Assembly (NCBI GenBank): GCA_041394185.1
Contig: JAWKIQ010000001.1
Location: 1,364,001 to 1,428,000, forward strand
Source: Acidimicrobiales bacterium
GTDB lineage: Bacteria > Actinomycetota > Acidimicrobiia > Acidimicrobiales > Poriferisodalaceae
DNA: 64,000 nt
Reading direction: 5' to 3'
Positions 23,740-31,693 of the stretch are shown here, piece after piece. The notes beneath the pieces were generated by a model. That model did no database searches and was not told the origin of the DNA. It saw only the letters and a program-made list of their open reading frames with translations. Every line of letters starts with the position of its first letter. The first letter of the stretch is position 1. Both the position numbers and the translations under genes were made by a program.

Positions 23740-26070
23740 ATGTACCACGGAACGTCACTTCAAGCGCTCACGGTTGGCGCTCCAGGCCGATCCAGGCGGA
23801 CGATCGGGTCCGTCTTGGCTGCCTTGGTGATGCTGACCTCGGTTTTTGTGGCCGCGCCCGCCCGGACCACCGACCAGGGCGGCCTGCCCGACTCGCTTGC
23901 CATCAACTTCCAGCCCGCCAACAAGGAAGTGCCGACGGGATTCCAGCCCGACGCCGGTCAGCCCTATGCAGCCCAGCGGGGTTATGGCTGGATTCTCACC
24001 GACGGCAACGACCGCCAGTGCGTCGACCGCCACTTCGCCGCCAACCAGGAACTCGACACCTATTGCCACGCGACTTCCTACTACTGGGACGTCGACGGTT
24101 TCTGGACCCCGCACGACTCGCCGGCGACGTGGCGCGCCGACCTTCAGCCCGGCACCTACGACGTGACGGTCGTCGTTGGTGACCCCATGAAGCGCACGCC
24201 CGGCATTGCCCACTCGGTCCAGGTCGAGGGCGTCACATTCTTCGACCGCGAGCCAACATCTGACTCGATGACCTGGGCGCGAATCACCAAGCGCGTCACG
24301 GTCGAGGATTCCTCGCTGGACGTGTCTTTCGCCGGAGGTGATCTGACCAAGATCGTGTCGATCACGGCCCAGCGCGTGGGTGCGACGACCACCACCACCC
24401 AGGCGCCGACCACAACCCAGGCCCCGACCACCACCCAGGCCCCGACCACAACCCAGCCGAAACGGGCCATGTCACTTTCGGTCAACTTCCAGCCCAGCGG
24501 TGCTGCGGTGCCGCCCGGTTTCGTGGCCGACTCGGGCGCCGCCTTCAGCGCTGAGACCGGTTTCGGGTGGGTGCTCCCAGACGGTTCGCGCCGTCAATGC
24601 GGTGACCGCAACGCGGTTGCCGACCAGCGAATCGACACCTTCTGCCACGCAACGACGCGGTACCTGAATCAGGGCGGGCGCTGGGTGTCGGTCGACTCGC
24701 CGGCGGCCTGGAAGGCTCTGGTTGCCAACGGGCAGTACGACGTGACCGTGACCGTCGGCGAAAGCCGATATCAGTACTCGAGCATCGCCCACTCGGCTCA
24801 GGTCGAGGGGGTCTCGTTCCACGACCGGGTCTTGACCACACAAGCCAGCCCCACGGCTTCGGCGACCCATCGCGTCACCGTCGCAGACGGATCGCTCGAC
24901 CTGACCTTCGACGGCGGGACCAAGACCAAAGTCGTTTCGGTGACGATCGTCGCCGTCGGTGATACCGGCACAACCACGACGACCGCGGCACCCACCACCA
25001 CGACGACCGCAGCACCCACCACAACAACGACCGCGGCACCCACCACAACAACGACCGCGGCACCCACCACCACGACAACTGCCCCGCCCAATCCTGCGCC
25101 TTCGGCCCCCGTCATCGATGTTTGGGGTGGCGATTCGATCTCGGTCGGAAGCCGTGGTGTGTCTCAGCGCTTCGTGAACATCTTGGGCAACGTCTCAGAC
25201 GAAGGGACGGTAGTGAACCTCACGGCCCAACTCGAGGGTGGTGTGGCCCGTTCGATGCGGATCGGACCCGCAGAGCGCCGCCTGGTCCAAGATGGCGATT
25301 TCAACGTCGACATTCCGATCGTCGAGCTGCATCCGGGTATCAACCGGGTGACCCTCGTGGCCACCGACAACAGCGGCCTCACCACCACCAGGGTGGTGTC
25401 CATCGACTACGACCCGGTCTCGGTCAGGCCCAACATGGTCGTCGATTGGACCCAACTGGGCTCGATCGATGAGGCGGCGCATGTGGTCGACGGCAAATGG
25501 CGCATCACCAACGACGGCATCCGCACCGCCGAGCCTGGTTACGACCGAATTGTCAGCGTCGGTCACATCACCTGGGAGAGCTACGAGGTTCTTACGTCGT
25601 TCACCGTTCACGGAATCACGCCGGATCATCTGGATCAGCCGTCGAACGGCGCCGGGGTGGGCATCGCTGCCCACTGGACCGGCCACTCGTCCAACCCTGA
25701 CGGAAACAACCCTCTGGTCGGATTCTTGCCAGACGCCGACGGGTTCGTGCCACTGGGCGCCCTGGCGTGGGTCAGGTGGCGAACGGCAGGTACCTCCGCC
25801 GAGATGATCGATCATCGCATCGACGTTCAGCAGTCGAGCCGCTATCAGATCGCCACCGGTGAGACTCATCTGATCCGCATGCAGGTAATCGGCGGTCAGG
25901 TCACCACCTACCGGTGGCGTGTCTGGCGGGTCGACACCCCAGAACCGAGCGGTTGGCAGGAGTTCACCACCACCGGCGGCGAGCCCGCTCCACACAACGG
26001 ATCGATCGCACTGTTCGCCCACGAAGCCGACGTGACCTTCGGATCGGTGTCAATCACGCCGTTCGGCTGA
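23740..26070 (+). CDS. Secreted multidomain protein: two galactose-binding-like modules, Thr-rich linkers, C-terminal beta-sandwich
   Basis: 776 residues from ATG 23740 with GGGAGAG upstream. A signal peptide (about residues 20-48, VLAALVMLTSVFVAAPA) precedes two copies of a module of about 155 residues. Each copy opens with NFQP-x4-VP-x-GF-x-D-x-G (residues about 55 and 248), has GYGW/GFGW, RQC-DR, DTYCHAT/DTFCHAT, an IAHS-QVEGV strand and closes with a V-x-V-x-D-x-S/G-L-D-x-x-F strand. This is the galactose-binding-like fold seen beside polysaccharide lyases. TTT-rich linkers separate them. The last 300 residues contain an Ig-like segment and a concanavalin-like region (VVDGKWRITNDG ... VTFGSVSITPFG). 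It probably binds extracellular glycans; no catalytic residues were identified. Confidence 0.8.
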   Translation: MYHGTSLQALTVGAPGRSRRTIGSVLAALVMLTSVFVAAPARTTDQGGLPDSLAINFQPANKEVPTGFQPDAGQPYAAQRGYGWILTDGNDRQCVDRHFAANQELDTYCHATSYYWDVDGFWTPHDSPATWRADLQPGTYDVTVVVGDPMKRTPGIAHSVQVEGVTFFDREPTSDSMTWARITKRVTVEDSSLDVSFAGGDLTKIVSITAQRVGATTTTTQAPTTTQAPTTTQAPTTTQPKRAMSLSVNFQPSGAAVPPGFVADSGAAFSAETGFGWVLPDGSRRQCGDRNAVADQRIDTFCHATTRYLNQGGRWVSVDSPAAWKALVANGQYDVTVTVGESRYQYSSIAHSAQVEGVSFHDRVLTTQASPTASATHRVTVADGSLDLTFDGGTKTKVVSVTIVAVGDTGTTTTTAAPTTTTTAAPTTTTTAAPTTTTTAAPTTTTTAPPNPAPSAPVIDVWGGDSISVGSRGVSQRFVNILGNVSDEGTVVNLTAQLEGGVARSMRIGPAERRLVQDGDFNVDIPIVELHPGINRVTLVATDNSGLTTTRVVSIDYDPVSVRPNMVVDWTQLGSIDEAAHVVDGKWRITNDGIRTAEPGYDRIVSVGHITWESYEVLTSFTVHGITPDHLDQPSNGAGVGIAAHWTGHSSNPDGNNPLVGFLPDADGFVPLGALAWVRWRTAGTSAEMIDHRIDVQQSSRYQIATGETHLIRMQVIGGQVTTYRWRVWRVDTPEPSGWQEFTTTGGEPAPHNGSIALFAHEADVTFGSVSITPFG
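24385..24460 (+). repeat. Thr-Gln-Ala-Pro linker repeat
   Basis: Three to four copies of a 6-residue TTTQAP unit (18-base period) link the two galactose-binding-like modules. It is a flexible, potentially O-glycosylated spacer. Confidence 0.8.
24968..25086 (+). repeat. TTTTTAAP linker repeat
   Basis: Four near-identical copies of an 8-residue unit (24 bases) join the second module to the C-terminal domains. The high DNA identity among units makes copy-number change by slippage likely. Confidence 0.85.
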
Positions 26071-26107
26071 GCCCGAACCACCTCGATTGCGGGGCAGACT
26101 GTGTGGC

Positions 26108-27805
26108 GTGAACAACGGCACCGGTCTGCCCCGCAACACTTTTGACGTCGCCATCATCGGTAGCGGATTCGGGGGTTCGGTCGCAGCCCTTCGCCTGGCC
26201 GAGAAGGGCTGGTCGGTGGTGGTTCTCGAGGCCGGCAAACGCTTCGAAGCCCAAGACTTTCCGAAGACTTCCTGGGATCTGCGCCGGTTTCTGTGGGCAC
26301 CCGATCTCGGCTGCCGCGGCATCCAGCGCATCAACCTGCTGAAGGACGTGTTGGTGCTGTCGGGTGCCGGAGTCGGCGGGGGCAGTCTGGTTTACGCCAA
26401 CACCCTCTACGAACCACTCCCCCAGTTCTACGACGATCCCCAGTGGAGCCACATCACCGATTGGCGCTTGGAGCTGGCGCCCCATTACGACACCGCCAAG
26501 CGGATGTTGGGTGCGGTCGAGAACCCCCACGACACGCCCGCTGACGAGGTGATGCAACGGGTGGCCGCCGACATGGGCGTTGCCGACACCTACCACCGAA
26601 CACCTGTGGCTGTGCACTTCGGCAAAGCCCCGGGTGAGCGATCGGCCGACCCGTTCTTCGGGGGCGTCGGCCCCGATCGAACCGGGTGCCTCGAGTGTGG
26701 TGCCTGTATGACCGGCTGCCGCCACGGTGCCAAGAACACGCTCGACCTCAACTACCTGCACCTCGCCGAACTCGCTGGGGCCGAGATCAGGCCCAACTCG
26801 CAGGTGGTCGACATCGTGAGTCGCCACGACCAGTGGCTCATCGACGTCGTCGAGCCCGGCCCTCGCCGAGTGTCGACCCCGTCGGTGACGGCCAGCCAGG
26901 TTGTCTTCGCTGCAGGGGCGTTGGGCACACAACGGCTGTTGCACGAGTTGGCCCACCGAGGGCGCATCGAGGTGTCGCCGCGACTGGGCGAGCTGACGCG
27001 TACCAACAGCGAGGCCATAGTCGGCGCCACCGCGCCCGCCGACGCAGGGCACGACTTCACCCGCGGCGTGGCGATCACCAGCTCGTTCCACCCCGACCCT
27101 CAGACCCACATCGAGCCGGTGCGCTACGGCAAGGGATCAAACTCGATGGGGCTGCTGGCGACCTTGTTGGTCGACGGCGGCGGCCGGCTGCCGCGGCCCT
27201 TGAGATTCGGGCTCGAGGTCGGGCGCCATCCCATCAGGTTCCTTCGCAGCCTGTCGGTCAGGCGGTGGAGCGAACGAAGCGTGATCGTGCTCGTGATGCA
27301 GTCGCGCGACAACTCGCTGCGCACCAGGTTGGCGCCATCGAAGATCTTGCGCCGGCAACGGCTGGTGACAGCCCAGGGCCACGGCGAACCAAACCCCACC
27401 TGGATTCCTGCGGCCAACGAGGCTGCCAGGCGGGTGGCGCACCACATCGGTGGCCAACCAGCGGGCGCCTGGAACGAGGCTCTGCTGGATGTTCCGGTGA
27501 CGGCGCACCTGATCGGTGGTTGCGCCATCTCCGACAGCCCCGAGACGGGCGTGATCGACCCATATCACCGCGTGTTCGGCTCGCCAGGGCTGCACGTCGT
27601 CGACGGCGCCGCCGTATCGGCGAACCTGGGCGTCAACCCCAGCCTCACCATCACCGCCCAGGCCGAACGAGCGATGTCGTTTTGGCCTAACAAGGGCCAG
27701 ACCGACCCTCGCCCGGCCCCAGGCGCCCGTTACGAACGGGTCGATCCGGTGCGGCCACTGCGCCCGGTGGTACCGGTCGATGCACCGGCCGCGTTGCGTT
27801 GGTGA
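26108..27805 (+). CDS. GMC-family FAD oxidoreductase (cholesterol-oxidase-like)
   Basis: 565 residues from GTG 26108 (VNNGTGLPRNTFDVAIIGSG). The FAD dinucleotide motif is IIGSGFGGSVAALRLAEKG, with LEAGKRFE as the ribose-binding end. It then follows the GMC / cholesterol oxidase layout: VLSGAGVGGGSLVYANTLYEP, and a Cys-rich CLECGACMTGCRHGAKNTLDLNYL at about residue 195, a motif found in the actinobacterial GMC group. The C-terminus has TAHLIGGCAISD and HVVDGAAVSANLGVNPSLTITAQ, the FAD-binding C-terminal signature. Substrate may be a sterol or other alcohol. Within this group the four-Cys segment may bind an iron-sulfur cluster, which is inference. Confidence 0.9.
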   Translation: MNNGTGLPRNTFDVAIIGSGFGGSVAALRLAEKGWSVVVLEAGKRFEAQDFPKTSWDLRRFLWAPDLGCRGIQRINLLKDVLVLSGAGVGGGSLVYANTLYEPLPQFYDDPQWSHITDWRLELAPHYDTAKRMLGAVENPHDTPADEVMQRVAADMGVADTYHRTPVAVHFGKAPGERSADPFFGGVGPDRTGCLECGACMTGCRHGAKNTLDLNYLHLAELAGAEIRPNSQVVDIVSRHDQWLIDVVEPGPRRVSTPSVTASQVVFAAGALGTQRLLHELAHRGRIEVSPRLGELTRTNSEAIVGATAPADAGHDFTRGVAITSSFHPDPQTHIEPVRYGKGSNSMGLLATLLVDGGGRLPRPLRFGLEVGRHPIRFLRSLSVRRWSERSVIVLVMQSRDNSLRTRLAPSKILRRQRLVTAQGHGEPNPTWIPAANEAARRVAHHIGGQPAGAWNEALLDVPVTAHLIGGCAISDSPETGVIDPYHRVFGSPGLHVVDGAAVSANLGVNPSLTITAQAERAMSFWPNKGQTDPRPAPGARYERVDPVRPLRPVVPVDAPAALRW

Positions 27806-27841
27806 TCTCACTTACAGCTCCGCAACGGCCGATGGAACCGG

Positions 27842-29074
27842 GTGAGTTCGACATGCACCCCTAGTCGACCCAAACACAGCCGTGGGTCGAAGCCCCTGGC
27901 AGTTGTCGCCATGGCGGCGTCGGTGATGCTCTCGGGATGCTCGCTGACCGGCTCGACAGGCCAGCAAGACGCGGCGAACGAGACCGCACCAGACGCTGCG
28001 ACAGCCCAAACCGCGCCGACCACCGACACTGGCGGTGAACAAGTCGTCATCGCCATCCCCATCGCCAACGGCCGCACGGCGGTTGCGCCGCCGGTGTTGT
28101 CCGAAGCCGACGTGGCCTCGATTCCGCTGCCCGGCACCACATCGGACCGCCCGGCCGCCGACCCAGCACCGGTTGCCGAGGAAGCAGAGACCGTAACGAC
28201 AGATGGCGGCGCCGCAAACCAGGCTCCCGACGATGATGGCGCGGTCCCGGCGCTACAGCCGGGTTGGCCGTCGCCTGGGCAAGACGCCCCCATGCCCGCG
28301 TCGATGGTGGCGGTCAGAGGCGGTGAATCGGTGGTGCTGGTCGAGACCACGTCCGGCCGGGCGGCAGTCATCTTCCAGACGTCTCTTGCGGTAGACCCCG
28401 AAGACCGGGTCGGCCCCAACTCGCCGGTCTCGGTCGACGTGTCCGGTCACGGTGTGGTCTATGTCGAGACGTGCTGTGCCGACCCCACCGCCTTGATCAC
28501 GCCCATCGACATCGGCGACGCTACGGCCACGAGCACGAAGCTGGCAGGGTCTGGCCCGGCGCTCTCGGGCTCTGGCGATCGCGTCGCCCTGATCGATCCG
28601 CAGGGCCGAGTAGCGGTGCGACAGGTCCAGACCGATGAATCGGCCGAAGCATCGCTTGCTCCAGGCCTGATGCCTCACTCGGTCTCTTGGTCGACAGACT
28701 CGTCGTTGCTGGTAGTCGGCGCCGGCGACGCGAGCGGAACTGCCATCGTCACTGTCGACGCCGCCAACCTGTCCGCGAGGGAGGTTCTGCGGCCACCAGC
28801 CGGAGCGTGGACCATGCCCCAGATTGCGGCCGGTGGAACGATCGTGGCCAACGCTTCCGATGCACAAAAGAGCGCGCTGGCCCTGATCGATCCGATCACG
28901 GGCACGACGCTGAGCACCATCGAGCTCGAGATCAGCGGAGGCATCGTCGACATCGACCTCGACTCGACCGGTCGCTGGCTGTTGATAGTCGACGGCTTGG
29001 GCCGAGCCTTGGCGTTCGACGGAAACGAGCTGACGCTGCTGGCGGGCGACGGCTACACGGCCGCTTCGTGGTGA
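27842..29074 (+). CDS. Putative lipoprotein with beta-propeller-like repeats
   Basis: 410 residues from GTG 27842. The N-terminus has a basic start, a hydrophobic stretch and the lipobox MLSGC (Cys near 35), then a Pro/Ala/Thr-rich linker to about residue 150. The C-terminal 260 residues repeat short beta-strand blocks (SMVAVRGGESVVLVETT, GHGVVYVETCC, GPALSGSGDRVALIDPQG, SVSWSTDSSLLVVGAGDASG, IDLDSTGRWLLIVDG), like a WD40/YVTN-type propeller. No enzymatic motif is seen. It overlaps the convergent VOC gene by 22 bases. Confidence 0.7.
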   Translation: MSSTCTPSRPKHSRGSKPLAVVAMAASVMLSGCSLTGSTGQQDAANETAPDAATAQTAPTTDTGGEQVVIAIPIANGRTAVAPPVLSEADVASIPLPGTTSDRPAADPAPVAEEAETVTTDGGAANQAPDDDGAVPALQPGWPSPGQDAPMPASMVAVRGGESVVLVETTSGRAAVIFQTSLAVDPEDRVGPNSPVSVDVSGHGVVYVETCCADPTALITPIDIGDATATSTKLAGSGPALSGSGDRVALIDPQGRVAVRQVQTDESAEASLAPGLMPHSVSWSTDSSLLVVGAGDASGTAIVTVDAANLSAREVLRPPAGAWTMPQIAAGGTIVANASDAQKSALALIDPITGTTLSTIELEISGGIVDIDLDSTGRWLLIVDGLGRALAFDGNELTLLAGDGYTAASW

Positions 29075-29799
29075 TGGCTCACAGACCTAGCAGAACCGAA
29101 TCCTGACCCCACCACCTCGATCTCGGTGCCCACAAATTCTGGCTTGCTGGCCTTGACGTCGAAGCCCCTGATGCCCTCGGGACGCCCGTCGTCTGGCGCG
29201 ACGAAGCGGATTGTCTGATCGGGGTTGACCACCACCGTGTGCGCTTCGCAGGCCACGCCCAGAACACGGGCCCAGGTCTCGGCCAGTTCGCCGGGCCGCT
29301 CGGTTTGGATCTCGAGGCCGCAGATCTCGAGAACCTTGTCGGTTCGGACGTGCTGGCGCCACTGGGGGCCCGCCCATTTCCAGTCATCGACCGGTTGGGC
29401 ATGGTCTAGCGACACGATGGCACCGGCGACGTCGGCGGGGTGCAGGTGCGTGCCAGACATGGCCGGGCTGTCGTGTTGCCAAACGACACGGATTCCGGCG
29501 TCGGCGACCCTGCGTCTGGCCGCCTCCAGATCGTCCAGCTGGAAGATGGCCATGTAGCCGCCGTCACCGCCTCGCCGCTCGATGTAGCGACCCGCCGTGG
29601 TGCCCTCGCGCATCGGCGACACGACCTCTAGGAACGTGTCGCCGATTGGCATCAAGAAGTTGTCGAGACCGAACTCGCCCACCCCGGGGTCTTTGAAGCA
29701 CCTCTCGACTTCCATTGCCGCACAAAGTGCGTCGACAGAGGCGTCGAGATCGGCGGCCACCAGGGCCACTTGGCGGAGTCGGACAGGGTGATGGGCCAT
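29053..29799 (-). CDS. VOC / glyoxalase superfamily protein
   Basis: 248 residues. Two beta-alpha-beta-beta-beta halves are visible: HPVRLRQVALVAADLDASVDAL ... EFGLDNFLMPIGDTFLEVVSP in the first, then KVLEICGLEIQTERPGELAETWARVLG ... VNPDQTIRFVAPDDGRPEGIRGFDV in the second. The metal-ligand positions (His or Gln in LRQVA, Glu in FLEVV) are partly kept. VOC proteins include glyoxalases, dioxygenases and epimerases; which applies here cannot be told. It probably stands alone. Confidence 0.8.
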   Translation of the reverse strand: MAHHPVRLRQVALVAADLDASVDALCAAMEVERCFKDPGVGEFGLDNFLMPIGDTFLEVVSPMREGTTAGRYIERRGGDGGYMAIFQLDDLEAARRRVADAGIRVVWQHDSPAMSGTHLHPADVAGAIVSLDHAQPVDDWKWAGPQWRQHVRTDKVLEICGLEIQTERPGELAETWARVLGVACEAHTVVVNPDQTIRFVAPDDGRPEGIRGFDVKASKPEFVGTEIEVVGSGFGSARSVSHHHEAAV

Positions 29800-29871
29800 G
29801 ACCCGAGGCTAGACCCAGCGCTTGCGACCATGTCAGTTCTGCGCCCGCCCTGGGTTGTGCCCCCGTCGGCT

Positions 29872-30318
29872 TCAGCCCGCGTACTGATCGAGGGTCCCCT
29901 GCTCGATGGCTGCCAATGCAGCCTCAGCCTCGGCCTCGGAGACGACACCGTCGGCGATGGCACCCTCGAGGTCGCCGTCGGACAAGATGATGACCGCCGC
30001 AGCCAAAACGCCCTCGTCGGTCAACGAGTCGGCGGGCTCTGCAGCTTCGGGTGTTTCCGAATCTGCGGGCTCGCTTGCCGGGCTGTCGTCTTCGCGGGGC
30101 AACGCCACCGGAATATCCAGGCCTTCGCCCTCGGTGGCGCCGGCGAAATTATCAACCTCGTCGACGGCTCCGGTCGTGGAGATCGTGCCTTCGAGCTCTG
30201 GCGCCGACTCGGACGGCTGCGATGCCGCCGGCTCGGCGGCACCGCCCGAGCATGCCGATAGCACCACACCCGATCCCAGCAGCAGCGCTGCGAACTTGCC
30301 CGCGAATTTCGACACCAC
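29872..30318 (-). CDS. Small acidic lipoprotein of unknown function
   Basis: 148 residues. The N-terminus MVSKFAGKFAALLLGSGVVL with lipobox LSACS gives a lipidated Cys near residue 23. The mature part is strongly acidic (Glu, Asp, Ala, Ser, Pro) with a C-terminal helical stretch, SLTDEGVLAAAVIILSDGDLEGAIADG. That stretch resembles the DGDLSxAIADGxVS blocks of small actinobacterial lipoproteins. It is followed on the same strand order by the Glu/Arg-rich secreted protein gene upstream (start 31312), so the two may share a transcript. Confidence 0.65.
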   Translation of the reverse strand: MVSKFAGKFAALLLGSGVVLSACSGGAAEPAASQPSESAPELEGTISTTGAVDEVDNFAGATEGEGLDIPVALPREDDSPASEPADSETPEAAEPADSLTDEGVLAAAVIILSDGDLEGAIADGVVSEAEAEAALAAIEQGTLDQYAG

Positions 30319-30382
30319 ACTTCTCCCAAGTCGCCTATCGGTTCAATCGGCAGAACCGGCTCGATTCGTTAGACCGTCGGGC

Positions 30383-31312
30383 TCACAGCTCGCCGGGGAC
30401 CGTCGATGGTGTCTCACCTTCGGGCGACTCACCGGCCGAATCGTCAGTGGAGTCTGGCGACTCGTCGGAGTCATCGGTCGATACGTCGGAATCATCAGCC
30501 GACTCGTCGGAGGAGTCATCGGTCGACTCGTCGGAATCATCGGTCGGCCCGTCGGAGTCGTCGTCGTGGTCGGCGTCGTCACCGCGCTGTTGACGCTCTT
30601 CCTTGCGCTCTTCGCGCTCTTCCTTGCGTTCTTCCTTGCGCTCGTCGCGATCATCCTTACGCTCGTCGCGACTTTCTTCGCGCTCTTCCTGACGTTCTTC
30701 GCGCTCTTCCTGACGTTCTTCGCGCTCTTCCTGGCGTTCCTTGGCCCTGTCGCTTCGCCGGTCCAGCGCGGAGTCGATGATGCGCTCGACTGCCGTGCGG
30801 TCGTCGTCGGTCTCGTCGGCTTCTCCGTCATCGTCGTGATCGGGACGGATCGACTTCATCAGGTCGCGTATCTCGTCACGTTCGAAGCCGGCCTGATCCA
30901 ACGCCTCGCGTATCGATTGGCCGTCCTCGACGACGATTCCGGCCTGTGCAAGCCGTTCGACGATGGCCTGACGCTTTGCGCTGCGTTCTTCGCGCTTGGT
31001 TTCGATGCGCTGCGCGATGGCCTCCTCGAGCTGGCCCGACTGGCGAAGGTCCTCGATTGCGGCGATCTCTTCTTCGGTCAGGTTGCCGCTCTCGATCGCC
31101 TTGTCGAGACGCTCGTTGACCCGCTCCAGAAGCTCTGGCGGAATCGACGACGGGTCGAGACCGCCGGCCTCGAGCACCGCTGCGATGTCGCCAGCAGGTT
31201 CTTCACTGTCGACCGCCCCGGCAGGACCCGCACAGCGACCGGCAGCCAACATCAGAGCTGCACCGGCGGACAGGGTTCGTCGAGCAAGACTTGCAGGTCG
31301 GGGCTGTGGCAC
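30383..31312 (-). CDS. Secreted, highly charged Glu/Arg-repeat protein
   Basis: 309 residues from GTG 31312, chosen because AGGGAG lies 6 bases upstream and because it places a signal peptide (RRTLSAGAALMLAAG, cleavage near AGAV) at the N-terminus. Residues about 40-160 form an acidic, helical domain with two similar EF-hand-less blocks (IPPELLERVNERLDKAIESGNLTEEE and IVVEDGQSIREALDQAGFERDE). The next 85 residues are Glu/Arg/Lys repeats of a 7-residue unit QEEREER, which predict a long single alpha helix. The last 65 residues are Asp/Ser-rich (DDSDESTDDS). No family was recognised. A surface or ion-binding role is possible. It is divergent from the glycine riboswitch and gcvT. Confidence 0.65.
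   Translation of the reverse strand: MPQPRPASLARRTLSAGAALMLAAGRCAGPAGAVDSEEPAGDIAAVLEAGGLDPSSIPPELLERVNERLDKAIESGNLTEEEIAAIEDLRQSGQLEEAIAQRIETKREERSAKRQAIVERLAQAGIVVEDGQSIREALDQAGFERDEIRDLMKSIRPDHDDDGEADETDDDRTAVERIIDSALDRRSDRAKERQEEREERQEEREERQEEREESRDERKDDRDERKEERKEEREERKEERQQRGDDADHDDDSDGPTDDSDESTDDSSDESADDSDVSTDDSDESPDSTDDSAGESPEGETPSTVPGEL
30674..30740 (-). repeat. QEEREER heptad coding repeat
   Basis: Three consecutive near-identical 21-base units encode QEEREER. The i to i+4 Glu/Arg spacing would stabilise a solitary helix. Confidence 0.8.
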
Positions 31313-31432
31313 TTGGTACTCCCTATAGATCTGGAACGTCAACTCGTTCGACACGAAGCACCGGGCAACTTGAGTCCAAATCCACAACTGCCCCCGACGG
31401 CGGTGGGGTTGCTACCCTTTGGGAAGCCACCG
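31313..31432. other. Intergenic region between divergent secreted-protein and gcv promoters
   Basis: The stretch between the GTG at 31312 and the riboswitch holds no coding frame with homology-like content. It should contain the two divergent promoters. No clear -35/-10 pair could be fixed by eye. Confidence 0.5.
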
Positions 31433-31659
31433 CTGTGGTGTGGGAGAGAGTCGAACCGGACGCGCCAGCGCCCGGTTCGTCCGCCGAAGGCGCAACCGCC
31501 CCCGGAATCGCTCAGGCAAACAGGACCACACCACAGGGGCGACGCTGGAGAGAGGTACGGCTCGTATCGCCGCAAGCGACACGAACGCAGTACCCACCGA
31601 AGGGGCAGGCCGAAGCTCTCGGCTCAATCTCTCAGGTGCAGTGACAGCGGGGGGCGTCG
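31433..31659 (+). promoter_or_regulatory. Tandem glycine riboswitch upstream of gcvT
   Basis: Two glycine aptamers are adjacent. Aptamer 1 spans 31433-31536: its P1 is a perfect 11-bp pairing of CTGTGGTGTGG with CCACACCACAG. It holds GGGAGAG, CCGCCGAAGGCGCAA, the CTCAGGCAAACAGGACC core and a closing purine-rich strand. Aptamer 2 spans 31540-31659: P1 is CGACGC / GCGTCG, with GGAGAGAGG, CCACCGAAGGGGCA, CTCTCAGGTGCAGTGACAG and GGGGGG. The linker between them is 3 bases. The 3' P1 strand GCGTC (31654-31658) can instead pair with GACGC at 31668-31672, making a mutually exclusive hairpin just ahead of the gcvT start. Glycine binding normally turns on gcv expression. Confidence 0.92.
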
Positions 31660-31693
31660 ACACGACAGACGCATACCCAACGCTGGAACGCAG

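Noticed and set aside
24968..25086. Direct repeats resembling a CRISPR array
   Set aside because: The repeats are contiguous 24-base coding units for TTTTTAAP without unique spacers.
29906..31693. A plus-strand extension that would add about 590 residues to the gcvT N-terminus
   Set aside because: It crosses the riboswitch and lies antisense to two lipoprotein or secreted-protein genes; the family N-terminus begins at 31694.
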